DNA of 64,000 bases from Chryseobacterium aurantiacum (GTDB taxonomy: Bacteria > Bacteroidota > Bacteroidia > Flavobacteriales > Weeksellaceae). The position numbers were made by a program, and so were the translations under genes. The notes beneath the pieces were generated by a model. The model was not told the DNA's origin. It did no database searches and worked only from the letters and a program-made list of their open reading frames with translations. The stretch covers positions 1,178,001 through 1,242,000 of the forward strand of contig NZ_PXUE01000001.1 of assembly GCF_003020585.1 (NCBI RefSeq), given 5' to 3'. Of the stretch, positions 1-8,719 are shown one piece after another. The stretch's first letter is position 1. Every line of letters starts with the position of its first letter.

Positions 1-420
1 AATATCCGTTAGATTATTGTCACTATAGGAAACCATCCATTTCATTGCTTCTTCTAAAGTAAGTTCAATATTACCCTCAGGATGTTCTTTTTGAAATGGG
101 CTCCATGTATTTTCCAGAAGTTCTTCTTTTTTGATGTAAATCTTTTGTTGAAGAGAAAGTTCACCTTTTTCTATCTGATGAAGAACGGAGAGAGCAATAT
201 GGAACTTTACAGTACTCAGCATGGGGTAAAACTTACTTCCGTTAATCTGTATGACCTCTTTTTTAGGAGTTTCCATAATGGATACCCCTACATCAGCTTT
301 CTTACCTGCAATGATGGATTCTATTATTTTTTTTAATTCCGTATTAGTATGGGTTTGTGAAAAAAGGGGTAGACTTAAAAGTAGAATAAACAAGGTGAAA
401 ATAATTGTTCTTGATTTCAT
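1..420 (-). CDS. bla: class A beta-lactamase, 5' part (CIA/CGA/CME-like)
   Basis: This is the first 140 codons of a periplasmic serine beta-lactamase; the 3' end lies outside the window. Residues 1-21 form a signal peptide ending in LPLFSQ. The catalytic S-x-x-K motif is STVK at residues 69-72 (Ser69, Lys72), and the SDN loop is SDNN at 133-136. The family hydrolyses penicillins and cephalosporins; Chryseobacterium enzymes of this kind (CIA-1, CGA-1, CME-1) are intrinsic extended-spectrum enzymes. The KTG motif and omega-loop Glu are outside the window, so activity cannot be judged. The start is the ATG that opens the signal peptide, just downstream of a TATATTTG -7 box. The assignment to the CIA-like group comes from recalled family resemblance, not a search. 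Confidence 0.88.
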   Translation of the reverse strand, partial: MKSRTIIFTLFILLLSLPLFSQTHTNTELKKIIESIIAGKKADVGVSIMETPKKEVIQINGSKFYPMLSTVKFHIALSVLHQIEKGELSLQQKIYIKKEELLENTWSPFQKEHPEGNIELTLEEAMKWMVSYSDNNLTDI

Positions 421-453
421 TTTGTGATGGTTATTTGCAATAATTTTTGATCT

Positions 454-461
454 CAAATATA
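454..461 (-). promoter_or_regulatory. -7 box TATATTTG of the beta-lactamase gene
   Basis: Read on the minus strand this matches the Bacteroidota -7 consensus TAnnTTTG exactly, about 34 bases before the ATG. No well-spaced TTG -33 box was seen. Confidence 0.45.
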
Positions 462-510
462 TGTATTTCCCATTCTTTTTTTATGGTTCTTCAAGATTTT
501 ATTAATAAGT

Positions 511-742
511 CTGTTTAAACTTAACCACAAAAGTCACAAAGGGTTTTATTTTTTTAACACTTTAGTACACTTTAGAAAGGGTAAGGAAATACTGCACAAT
601 TAAGTTCACAAAAGATGAAAATCTTTGATTTTCAACAAAACTTGAGTGTCCTTCCTTGTACACAAAGTAGATCACTTAAATAGCTTAAGTGTTTAAAAAG
701 CTTTTGTATCTGCTTTGTGGTTTATTAAAAAAGTTTAAACAG
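511..742. repeat. intergenic element with 12-bp perfect terminal inverted repeats
   Basis: CTGTTTAAACTT at 511-522 is the exact reverse complement of AAGTTTAAACAG at 731-742. The inner flanks also match in inverted orientation (AACCACAAAAG against CTTTGTGGTTTATT). The interior has no ORF but carries short inverted words such as CACTTAAATAGCTTAAGTG. It resembles non-coding repeats I recall from Chryseobacterium intergenic DNA, and could be a MITE-like or REP-like element. Nothing else was seen between 421 and 819. Confidence 0.5.
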
Positions 743-819
743 CTTTAATAAATTTTACATACAGACTCAGGTTGCTTTTTATAATAAATTAGTGGGTCTA
801 TGATAAACCAATTAAATCA

Positions 820-966
820 ATGTTTAATGCTGGTTTCAAAATCTTTAATCATGAAAATAATGTACACGAATACGAAAAACACTTATTGAGCGTTATAAAT
901 ATAGTTGTGGCTAGAATTTTTTTAGCTTTTAATTCAATAGATATAAAGAAAAGAGATTTCTATTGA
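820..966 (+). CDS. possible 48-aa ORF, unknown
   Basis: An ATG-initiated 48-codon ORF runs from just after the inverted-repeat element to 17 bases before a terminator hairpin. The product starts MFNAGFKIFNHENN and has a central hydrophobic run (LLSVINIVVARIFLAF). I do not recognise it. It may be a small gene served by the terminator at 983-1022, the remnant of a larger gene, or chance. Only its position supports it. Confidence 0.25.
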   Translation: MFNAGFKIFNHENNVHEYEKHLLSVINIVVARIFLAFNSIDIKKRDFY

Positions 967-982
967 AAATCAAGATTGTATA

Positions 983-1022
983 AAATGACATCATTTAAAA
1001 TAAATGGTGTCATTTGTTTTTT
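983..1022 (+). terminator. rho-independent terminator
   Basis: The stem AAATGACA-CATTTA pairs with TAAATG-TGTCATTT around a short A-rich loop and is followed by a T run. It lies between the possible 48-aa ORF and the membrane protein gene. Confidence 0.7.
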
Positions 1023-1091
1023 ATAAATTCATCCAACCTCCTTGAGGATCGTTTACTATTTTCAGTATGTGTAAATTTATGATCATATTCT

Positions 1092-1646
1092 ATGAGAAAT
1101 AGACCGTTGTCAGTAGTTTTTTGGTTGAATTCATTCTACCTTTCATTTTTATATTTTCGATTGTTTTGGCTTTCGGATGGAAAGGAAACGGAGGAACTTC
1201 TGACTTACAAGTATATGTTGTATTCGGTTTTTCTGGTGTATCCTTTATTTATTTTTGCCTCCTTTATTTTTTCTAAAGAATTTAAGGCTAACGTTCTGCT
1301 GAAAGGCGTTATTGGACTTTTGATTCTTTCGGGACCGGTTCTTTATTTTTACACATTCGATCTGTTTGAGCAAAAAGAACTTTTTTACGGATATGTGATT
1401 ACATTAGTTCAGTGCCTTATTCAGTCATTCACGGTAAAAGATGGGGAAATGATTGCAAGAATCGCGAGTGTTTTTGCTGTAAAACTGCTGCTGTGGTTTG
1501 CAGTTTTGCTGTTGTCGATGTTTTCGCTTAAATTTTATTCAGACCGGGATATCCTTACCAATATGCTGTTTGGAGGCTTCTTCTATTTTTGTGTCGGAAT
1601 TCTTGATATTTTGATTGCCCGATACAAGTTTCTCACGGAAAAGTAA
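1092..1646 (+). CDS. hypothetical multi-pass membrane protein, 184 aa
   Basis: The product is very hydrophobic, with about five or six predicted membrane-spanning stretches (near residues 7-25, 40-62, 70-90, 97-112, 122-145 and 155-178) and no catalytic motif I can identify. The ATG is the first in frame, and the gene stands alone between two terminator hairpins, so it is probably monocistronic. The converging SusD gene shares the downstream terminator. No family is recognised. It is probably real because the frame is open throughout, the composition is coherent for a membrane protein, and its boundaries coincide with the terminators. Confidence 0.7.
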   Translation: MRNRPLSVVFWLNSFYLSFLYFRLFWLSDGKETEELLTYKYMLYSVFLVYPLFIFASFIFSKEFKANVLLKGVIGLLILSGPVLYFYTFDLFEQKELFYGYVITLVQCLIQSFTVKDGEMIARIASVFAVKLLLWFAVLLLSMFSLKFYSDRDILTNMLFGGFFYFCVGILDILIARYKFLTEK

Positions 1647-1659
1647 CCGAATTTTAATA

Positions 1660-1694
1660 AAAAGACACCATTTGTATTGAAATGGTGCCTTACT
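1660..1694. terminator. bidirectional terminator between membrane protein and susD
   Basis: The hairpin GACACCATTT / AAATGGTGCC has an A run upstream and T-rich flanks on both sides. It sits between two converging genes and can serve both. Confidence 0.7.
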
Positions 1695-1732
1695 TGAAAT
1701 ATATTAAAATTGTAATTTTTGCTAATGTCTAT

Positions 1733-3196
1733 CTATTCATTCTGTTTGATTTGCGGGTTATTATTAATCTCTTTATTTGGTATTTGGAATCTGAATTTAT
1801 CCGGTGTCAGGTTAAATCTTCCAAACGTATGGTTTGTTCCTGTGTATATTCTTTCTAAAGGAGTATTAAGTCTTTTCATATCAAACCAGGCATATCCTTC
1901 ACCCCAAAGCTCAATTCTTTTTTGCAGGATGATTTCATTAATCAGATCATTTCCTGTCTTAGATGATAGGTTATAGGCCTTATCTCTTTTGGAAGCGATG
2001 TCAAATAATACCTGCTTGGCTTCTGCTTCTCTTCCTTGTCTTGCAAGAGCTTCTGCTTGTACATAATATAGAGAGGAGGCTCTGAGGTAGATGTAATCTC
2101 CTTCAAAAAGGCTAGGATCCTTAAACTTCCAGCTCACATAGGCAGGATAGTTTTTGGTCTTTCCGTTAAAGGTATACTTGGCTCCCTGGCTTCCGTTGAA
2201 TACCTTTTTACGGTAATCTGTTTCCGGAATGGCTTCATACAGACGCTTATCTATCAGCTTGTAGATTTGGGCAGCTCCAGCATATCCTTCATTAGTATTG
2301 TCAAACATTGAGAAAAAAGAAGCATAGTAGTTTCCGATACTCATCGTAGAAATTGTATTATGGAACCCCCAAATAACCTCAGGATTATTGATGGTGGAAA
2401 ATCCTGTGGACGTGTACTCATTTTCTGTCATCAAAGCAATACCCTGTTTGCTTTCTTCAGCGTATTTTCCTGCCTTAGCATAGTCTCCGGTTTGTAGAAA
2501 TACTTCAGAAGCAATGGCTTTTGCAGTTCTCTGGTCTATCTGAGCTCTGGATGGACGCGCAAAGCTATCCAGCAGTACTATGGATTCTTCTATGTCTTTA
2601 GTGATTTGTCCGTATACTTCAGATACTGTTGATCTTGGAAGTCCCTGACTAGGATTGCTGCTTGTAAGAACAAGAGGTACTCCCGGTTCGGATTGGTGTC
2701 CTTTATAATCATTGGCGTAAAAACGAACGAGATAAAAGTAGGAATAGGCTCTTAAGGCAAGGAGCTGCCCTTTAATAGCTCTGTTTTTAGAACTATTATC
2801 ATTTTTTAAATCATCAAGAAGCTTATTAATTACAAATATCCTTGCATAAAAAGTGGTCCAAACGATCTCTGAGGCCGAATTGCTGGCATTGGTGGCATCA
2901 TAATTATAGAACATGCCCAAATGCTGGTTTTTAGCTTGTATCACATCATTAGACATCAGGTCTGCACCTGCTTTTATAGCCATAATTCCAAAGTCGGAAT
3001 GAAGAGTTGTACCTGCGGCTCCGTTGCTTCGAAGATCCAGATAGATCCCGCCCAGTATTTTTTCAGGTTTAGATTGATCGTCATTCAGCTGTTCACCAGA
3101 AATATCACTTTCCGGCAAAGTATTCAGATCATTGGCACAGCTGTTGGTAAGGAGGCTGATACCTATGGCTGCTATAAAGTATTTTATTGTTTTCAT
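1733..3196 (-). CDS. SusD/RagB-family outer-membrane lipoprotein
   Basis: SusD-like proteins are surface lipoproteins that cap a SusC TonB-dependent channel and bind the nutrient. The 487-aa product has a lipoprotein signal (MKTIKYFIAAIGISLLTNSC, lipobox Cys at 20). The N-terminal TPR-rich half includes the typical ALRAYSYFYLVRFYAND segment, and the C-terminal region includes the RIELWGEGYAWFDMKRL segment, as in the SusD_RagB family. It begins 9 bases after the susC stop, so the two are cotranscribed. No glycosidase, peptidase or other degradative gene lies in the operon, so the substrate cannot be deduced. Confidence 0.95.
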   Translation of the reverse strand: MKTIKYFIAAIGISLLTNSCANDLNTLPESDISGEQLNDDQSKPEKILGGIYLDLRSNGAAGTTLHSDFGIMAIKAGADLMSNDVIQAKNQHLGMFYNYDATNASNSASEIVWTTFYARIFVINKLLDDLKNDNSSKNRAIKGQLLALRAYSYFYLVRFYANDYKGHQSEPGVPLVLTSSNPSQGLPRSTVSEVYGQITKDIEESIVLLDSFARPSRAQIDQRTAKAIASEVFLQTGDYAKAGKYAEESKQGIALMTENEYTSTGFSTINNPEVIWGFHNTISTMSIGNYYASFFSMFDNTNEGYAGAAQIYKLIDKRLYEAIPETDYRKKVFNGSQGAKYTFNGKTKNYPAYVSWKFKDPSLFEGDYIYLRASSLYYVQAEALARQGREAEAKQVLFDIASKRDKAYNLSSKTGNDLINEIILQKRIELWGEGYAWFDMKRLNTPLERIYTGTNHTFGRFNLTPDKFRFQIPNKEINNNPQIKQNE

Positions 3197-3205
3197 AATT
3201 TCTTT

Positions 3206-6160
3206 TTAAAATGTTAGTTTAAAACCAAGGGAAACACTTGATAAGAGAGAGTATTTGTATGGATCAGATACTCCTGTTAAAGAAGCTCTTGGATCATATC
3301 CCTTTCTTTTAGACCATAGATAAAGATTGTTTCCTGTCAGATAAATCTTTAATCCCGATAAGCCTGCCTGCTGAGCAAAACCATCAGGAAGCTGATATCC
3401 TAATGTAACATCCTGAAGACTGATATAATCCGATTTTATCAGATAAAGTGTTGAGTTATCATTCTGGCTAGTAGAAGTCAGGTCAACACGTGGTAAGGCT
3501 GCATTTGGGTTTTCCGGCGTCCACGTTTTATCCAGATCAGTTGTGTAATTAGAACCGTAAGTATTAGAATGGAATAAGCTTCTGTAAATATCATCATAAC
3601 CATATCCGCCAAACTGGTAGGCAAAATTAACGGCCAGACTGAATCTCTTGTAGGTAATATCCGTTCCAAATCCACCGTATACCTTTGGAATTGCTGATTT
3701 TCCTGTATTATAATCGGTTGCCTCCTTGTAATTGTTGGTAATGGTTTTCTCTGCCTGTTGAGTAGTAGGATTAATGGAAGTACGGTACCATAAAGCGTCT
3801 CCATTCTTAGGATTTACCCCTGCAAACTCTTTTAAGTAATAGGTATATCTGTCCCCACCTTCAGCTAAGATGAATAACCCCGTTACAAGTCCTGTGTTTC
3901 TTTGTTCAGCAGGAAGCTTTGTGATTTTGTTTTTATAGTGAGTGGCATTTGCATAAACATTCCATTGAAGTTGTTCTGTATGAACCAAATCTACATTAAT
4001 GTTAGCCTGAACTCCTCTGTTGGTCATGTCCCCGATATTCCCATACTTCACATAAGAACCCGCATTGGATATAGGCAAAGGAAGCGTATAGATCATATCT
4101 GATACCTTTCTTTCAAAATAATCAGCATTTAAATTGATTCTGTTATTTAAAAGAGAGAGCTCAAAACCGGCATTCAGGTTCTTGGAGGTTTCCCATTTTA
4201 AGTCTTTATTTCCTTGTTTTTTAAGAGAGAGAACAGGTTTGTCATCCCCAAAATTGTTGATTCCGTAGATGTCCTGATAAGCATAGTAATCCCTTGTGGT
4301 ACTGTCCAGAAGGATGTTGTCATTTCCCTGCTGTCCATAAGAAACCTTTAATTTTAAGTTGCTAATGACCCTATTGTCTCTAAGGAAATTCTCTTTAGTA
4401 ACGTTCCATGCCAGACCCAACCCATAAAAATTACCCCATCTGCTCTCCGGAGAAAAAACAGAAGAACCGTCCCTACGAATATTGGCATTAAAGAAATACT
4501 TACCGTCATAATTATAAAGTAACCTTGAGAAATATCCTTCCACAGCATATTCATAGCCATTTCCGGAAAGGTCTGTTATCTTTACGGCATTATCAAAAGA
4601 CAATGAGTTAGGTAATAGAAGCTGCTGCTTTGTTCCGGAGAATCCCTCACTTTTTATCTTGTTTAGTTCATGACCAATAAGGATATTAAAGCTGTGCTTA
4701 TCAATCTTCTTTTGATAGGTAAGCAATTGCTGATGATTCAGTGTGTACTTAAATATAGATCCCTTAGAAATAGTTCCTCCCACAGATGAAGAAGTTCCTC
4801 CCTCCGTATTTCCAAACTGAAGATTCTTTAGGTTTTCAAGATAGGCTCCAAAATTATAGGTGAAATCCAGTCCTTTAATAATTTCATAGTTTAACCCCAG
4901 ATTGATATTGGCAATATTACTGGTGGTTTGAGATTTATCCTTTTGTAAATTTCCTACAGGGTTTTCAAAAACAGCATAGGATCTGGTAGCTCCATTGGGA
5001 CCCTGCCCGTCACCATAGTCGTATAACGGATTTCCACCATTATCATATACCATTTGATAATTGTCATTTCTAAGAAAAACAGGATAAAAAGGAGATATAT
5101 TTCTGGCAAACTGAAACGGGTTAGAAAAACCACCTGTTTCTCCAAAATTCTGTTGGCTGTAGGTATAAGAAAGGGCACTTGTTAACTTCAGCTTTGGAGT
5201 GATGGTATAATCCAGATTAGATCTTATCCCGAATCTTTCAAATCCTGAAGAAATCAGATAACCCTTGTCATCCAGATAATTAAGGGAGGTGTAAGATTTC
5301 AGCTGATCACCACTGGCATTGATTCCCACGGTGGCTTCTCTCCTTAATGCAGGCTTGAAAAGTAACTTTTTCCAGTCATCCTGATACAATAATTGAGCTT
5401 CAGGGTTAAACGATCCGTCTTGTCTTATTAACTTGTTAAAAGGAACATTATATACATTGTATCCCAGGCCGTTTAGTGCTTTAAGTGCTTCTTCATGGGG
5501 GGTATTGGCTGATGGAGTTGCTCCTGGTTGGGTTAACCTTGCAATCTCTCCAATTCTTGCCCTGTTATAATATGCAGTATAATAATCCTGAGGTGAAGTA
5601 TACACTGAATAATCCTCAATGGATCTGAAATTGACTCCGGTTTTTACATCCGCTTCAATATGCAGCCCTTTGCTTTTACCTCTCTTGGTATTCACAATAA
5701 TAACTCCATTGGCTCCTCTGGAACCGTATAATGCATTGGAAGAAGCATCCTCAAGAAAGGAAATACTCTCAATATCAGAGGAAGAAATGCTGTTCAGATC
5801 ACCATTGTAAGGAATCCCGTCCAACACAATTAAAGGATCACTGGAAGCATTGATAGAACCAATTCCTCTCATTCTTATTGTAGGCTGAGAACCCGGTTGG
5901 CCGGAAGAAATTACCTGTACACCGGCAACCTTACCCCCAATTCCCTGAAGAACATTTCCATTTTGAAGATTAGACAGATCCTTTGTCTTTAAAGACTGTA
6001 CCGATCCCGTTATTTCTTCCTTTTTCTGCTTTCCAAAAGCGACCACCACTACTTCCTTGATGGACGTCTCCTGAGAAAGACTGTCTTTTTTCTGTGCAAA
6101 GCCATATTCCGCGAATAAGAGCACGGCCAATACACCTAGTTTGCATTGTTTTTTTCTCAT
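3206..6160 (-). CDS. SusC/RagA-family TonB-dependent outer-membrane transporter
   Basis: This 984-aa transporter imports a substrate across the outer membrane using TonB energy, together with the SusD partner encoded downstream. A signal peptide ends near FAQ (residue 23). A TonB-box-like EVVVVAFGKQ follows at about 35-44, then a plug domain with the SusC signatures MRGIGSINASSDPLIVLDG and YGSRGANGVIIVNTKRGK (roughly 110-160). The remainder is beta-barrel, ending in Phe (SLGFKLTF). The carboxypeptidase-regulatory-like domain that many SusC proteins carry before the plug is absent, so this is a short form. The transcript appears to have a long leader with a Cys/Met-rich ORF at 6360-6515. Confidence 0.95.
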   Translation of the reverse strand: MRKKQCKLGVLAVLLFAEYGFAQKKDSLSQETSIKEVVVVAFGKQKKEEITGSVQSLKTKDLSNLQNGNVLQGIGGKVAGVQVISSGQPGSQPTIRMRGIGSINASSDPLIVLDGIPYNGDLNSISSSDIESISFLEDASSNALYGSRGANGVIIVNTKRGKSKGLHIEADVKTGVNFRSIEDYSVYTSPQDYYTAYYNRARIGEIARLTQPGATPSANTPHEEALKALNGLGYNVYNVPFNKLIRQDGSFNPEAQLLYQDDWKKLLFKPALRREATVGINASGDQLKSYTSLNYLDDKGYLISSGFERFGIRSNLDYTITPKLKLTSALSYTYSQQNFGETGGFSNPFQFARNISPFYPVFLRNDNYQMVYDNGGNPLYDYGDGQGPNGATRSYAVFENPVGNLQKDKSQTTSNIANINLGLNYEIIKGLDFTYNFGAYLENLKNLQFGNTEGGTSSSVGGTISKGSIFKYTLNHQQLLTYQKKIDKHSFNILIGHELNKIKSEGFSGTKQQLLLPNSLSFDNAVKITDLSGNGYEYAVEGYFSRLLYNYDGKYFFNANIRRDGSSVFSPESRWGNFYGLGLAWNVTKENFLRDNRVISNLKLKVSYGQQGNDNILLDSTTRDYYAYQDIYGINNFGDDKPVLSLKKQGNKDLKWETSKNLNAGFELSLLNNRINLNADYFERKVSDMIYTLPLPISNAGSYVKYGNIGDMTNRGVQANINVDLVHTEQLQWNVYANATHYKNKITKLPAEQRNTGLVTGLFILAEGGDRYTYYLKEFAGVNPKNGDALWYRTSINPTTQQAEKTITNNYKEATDYNTGKSAIPKVYGGFGTDITYKRFSLAVNFAYQFGGYGYDDIYRSLFHSNTYGSNYTTDLDKTWTPENPNAALPRVDLTSTSQNDNSTLYLIKSDYISLQDVTLGYQLPDGFAQQAGLSGLKIYLTGNNLYLWSKRKGYDPRASLTGVSDPYKYSLLSSVSLGFKLTF

Positions 6161-6236
6161 TATATTAATCTTAGGTTTAAAAAATTGAATGTGTGTATCA
6201 CTATTTATCTTCCCAATAGGAAAAATAGATCCCCTG

Positions 6237-6300
6237 CCTCCTTTTTCAGGGAGGTGTTAGAAAGAAAATGTTAAAATAGAGGAGGTGTACCCGGATTAAA
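6237..6300 (-). promoter_or_regulatory. possible attenuator region in the susC leader
   Basis: In the transcript, two ACACCTCC words (one near 6281-6292, one near 6251-6260) precede a GGAGG at 6237-6241. CCTCC-CTGAAAAA-GGAGG can form a hairpin (6237-6254), and the earlier CCTCC is an alternative partner for the same GGAGG. Mutually exclusive pairing downstream of a small ORF is the pattern of an attenuator, but no clear T-tract follows. This is a structural suggestion only. Confidence 0.3.
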
Positions 6301-6359
6301 TAGGCCTTGAGCTTATCGGGCTTTAATTCCTACAATAATGTGCATATTTCTTCGAGGAT

Positions 6360-6515
6360 TTATCGCATCATCATTTTACACATCATAGATTCAAAACACA
6401 TGTCCTTAGAAGTGATAATGTGCAGTGAAAGACCATTTTCCGTACAACACGAATGTTGAACAGATGTTATAGCCACGATAGTGTGTAGGTAAGAATTAAA
6501 GTCATTCTTATTCAT
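6360..6515 (-). CDS. 51-codon Cys/Met-rich upstream ORF (candidate leader peptide)
   Basis: This ORF lies 199 bases upstream of susC on the same strand. Its product starts MNKNDFNSYLHTIVAIT and ends CFESMMCKMMMR. Sulphur residues are strikingly enriched: a Cys-Cys pair (23-24), Cys40, Cys46, and Met at 39, 44, 45, 48, 49 and 50, so 8 of the last 13 codons before the stop are Met or Cys. There is no signal peptide. It could be a leader peptide that senses Met or Cys supply or a soft metal and controls susC/susD, or a small functional protein. It is not recognised from any family. The start is the first ATG in frame. Confidence 0.5.
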   Translation of the reverse strand: MNKNDFNSYLHTIVAITSVQHSCCTENGLSLHIITSKDMCFESMMCKMMMR

Positions 6516-6814
6516 GAGAATAGAGTTTATTTTTTTAACTGGGTCAAAATTATTTATTTATTCGTGAACCCCCGCAAATAGGGTATATGAGAAATATCAT
6601 ATAAGTCGACTAATTTAGTAGGGTAATGCGGAAATTTAAAAAATTTACCAATTTTAAGTTGATTAATATTCTGATTTACAACATATTGTGTTTTGCTTTT
6701 AAAGTGTTAAAAAAATGTCAAAAAAATTCATTTTAACACATGAATAAAAATTAATAACATTAGTCTATTGATTTTATAGACTTTTTGCGTATTTTGTAGC
6801 CCAATTACATTATA

Positions 6815-6910
6815 AGGGAGCTTTATCCCGCTATCCACTCATACTCCTCACGCCCATGTAAATAACAGCTGCCTGTTGCGGGGTAACCGTTACTATCGGG
6901 GCTAGGAGAA
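6815..6910 (+). repeat. flavobacterial CCCGCTATCC / ATCGGGGCTA intergenic element
   Basis: The stretch contains CTTTATCCCGCTATCC (6821-6836) and, about 60 bases later, CTATCGGGGCTAGG (6893-6906); CCCG and CGGG can pair. I recall this word pair as a recurrent structured intergenic element in Flavobacteriia, possibly what Rfam calls Flavo-1, but I cannot confirm that identity. The remainder of 6516-7053 is AT-rich with no gene seen. Confidence 0.45.
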
Positions 6911-6996
6911 ACCCATGGATTACAAATGATGTTGTCGTTAAATGTTTTTGTTACTTGTTTTTCAGGTTGAAATTCTTTTACAATAAAAAAAAATTA

Positions 6997-7004
6997 TATT
7001 TTTG
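6997..7004 (+). promoter_or_regulatory. -7 box TATTTTTG upstream of the adenosine-deaminase-like gene
   Basis: An exact match to TAnnTTTG lies 50 bases before the ATG. The nearest TTG (6967-6969) is 27 bases upstream, longer than the usual spacing, so only the -7 box is convincing. Confidence 0.4.
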
Positions 7005-7053
7005 AATAGCTGTATTTACAAAGCCTTTTGTTAAATGCAAGCTCAGCACTATT

Positions 7054-8559
7054 ATGAAAAAATACTTTACTTATATTTTATTATTGGGCTTTCCTTTGTT
7101 TGGAGCTCAAAATAGATCGATTGAAAAGTCCGGCTATCAACAAAACTGGACGTTATTAGAGCAGGAAAATGAAGCGCTCGCTTTTGATGCAGACATAAAA
7201 CTATCTGATGCTGAAACAATATTGGATAAAAAACTATTTCAGCTGAGAAATGACTTTATTGCTGAAACAAAAAAACAAAAAATACCTTTATATAACAGTT
7301 CTTTTAATGAAATAAAGCCATTAATAGAAAGCAGTAGACTGTTTAATCTCATTCAAACTATGCCAAAAGGAGGCCTGCTGCATACCCATAGTGGAGGTCT
7401 GGCAAACGCAAAATGGGTGATTGCTGCAGCAAGAAAATATAAAGAATGTTACGTTTATGATCAGGATGATACTAAAGAATTCATCTTTGGTCAGATGGCT
7501 TTTTTCGAAAATGGAAAAGTTCCGAAAGGATTTGTAAATCTTAATCAAAAATTAGCATCACATCCGGATTTTGAGAAAGAACTGATAGAACTTCTTACTC
7601 TTAAACGAGATAACCTATGTTCTTACACAGACTATTGGATTGAGTTTGAAAAACGCTTCCAAAGGATTAATCTGCTGCTCCCTTACCGTCCCTTTTTCAA
7701 AGAATACTACTTAAAGGGCTTTCAGGATCTGGCAAAAGATAAAGTTCAGCATGTAGAAATCAGGTATATTTTTGAAGAACTCTATGATTTTCAACATGGA
7801 AAATATCCTTTAAAAACATCCATTACGGATTTACAGGATCTTGTTAAAGAAATGCACAAGTCCAATCCTGAATTTAGCCTGAAGTTAATTTACTCAAGCT
7901 TTAAGTTTTTCGATAACGAAAGAATTGAAAAAGAACTAGAAACTGCTTTCAAACTTAAGAAAGAATTTCCGGACATGATCTCTGGTTTTGATCTGGTTGC
8001 AGATGAGGCTACGGGTAAAAGCATTAATTTCTTTCAGGACAATTGGGTAAAGCTTAATGAACTCAATAAAAAATATGGAGTAGAACTGCCTCTTTTTCTT
8101 CATGCAGGTGAAAGTAATTCTGTCTTTAATAAAAACGTTCTGGATATTGCATTACTGAACAACCAAAGAATTGGGCATGGCCTTAATCTGATCTATTTTC
8201 CGAAAACAATGGAGCTGATCAAAAAGCAGAACAAACTGGTGGAGGTAAGCCCAATCAGTAATCAGATTTTAGGATATGTGAGTGATTTGAGAAATCATCC
8301 TGCAAGAGTTTTAATGAGCAACGGGGTACAATGTTCCATTAGTAGCGATGATCCTTCTGTGTATGGGTATGATGGCCTTAGCTATGATTTTTGGGTAGCC
8401 TTTGTGTACTGGGAACTCGATGTAAAAGCACTGAAAAAACTGGTCTTCAATTCCATTAATTATTCTTCTTTGAATAAGAATGAAAAAAAGAATGCCATAG
8501 AGCATTTGAATAAACAATGGAATGATTTTATCCAAAAAGCCAATAAGGAATTAAATTAA
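7054..8559 (+). CDS. exported adenosine-deaminase-like metallohydrolase (ADGF/ADA superfamily)
   Basis: The 501-aa product carries the zinc-hydrolase motifs of the adenosine/AMP deaminase superfamily: HTH in GGLLHTHSGG (His110, His112), HAGE (350-353), GHG (374-376) and SSDDP (430-434). A signal peptide (MKKYFTYILLLGFPLFGA) predicts export. Length, export and the N-terminal extension match the secreted ADGF/CECR1 type rather than cytosolic Add (about 340 aa). The likely reaction is deamination of adenosine or a related nucleoside, for purine scavenging in the periplasm or outside. It is monocistronic, with its own promoter-like box and a terminator shared with the converging hydrolase gene. 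Exact substrate is unknown. Confidence 0.88.
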   Translation: MKKYFTYILLLGFPLFGAQNRSIEKSGYQQNWTLLEQENEALAFDADIKLSDAETILDKKLFQLRNDFIAETKKQKIPLYNSSFNEIKPLIESSRLFNLIQTMPKGGLLHTHSGGLANAKWVIAAARKYKECYVYDQDDTKEFIFGQMAFFENGKVPKGFVNLNQKLASHPDFEKELIELLTLKRDNLCSYTDYWIEFEKRFQRINLLLPYRPFFKEYYLKGFQDLAKDKVQHVEIRYIFEELYDFQHGKYPLKTSITDLQDLVKEMHKSNPEFSLKLIYSSFKFFDNERIEKELETAFKLKKEFPDMISGFDLVADEATGKSINFFQDNWVKLNELNKKYGVELPLFLHAGESNSVFNKNVLDIALLNNQRIGHGLNLIYFPKTMELIKKQNKLVEVSPISNQILGYVSDLRNHPARVLMSNGVQCSISSDDPSVYGYDGLSYDFWVAFVYWELDVKALKKLVFNSINYSSLNKNEKKNAIEHLNKQWNDFIQKANKELN

Positions 8560-8626
8560 TATTAGAAACTCAAGCGTTTTTATAATAAGATAGTTGTTAT
8601 TGATATTAAAAGATAAACCTATAAAA

Positions 8627-8663
8627 AAATAAGGTGAGTTACTAAACTCACCTTATTTTTTTG
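8627..8663. terminator. bidirectional terminator between converging genes
   Basis: AATAAGGTGAGTT / AACTCACCTTATT pair around a 4-base loop, with an A run before and a T run after, giving a terminator for both the deaminase-like and the hydrolase genes. Confidence 0.8.
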
Positions 8664-8719
8664 TAAAGCTTGCAGGTAGAACCTCTTTACAATATTGGTT
8701 TTCTTTATTTGAATTTAGA

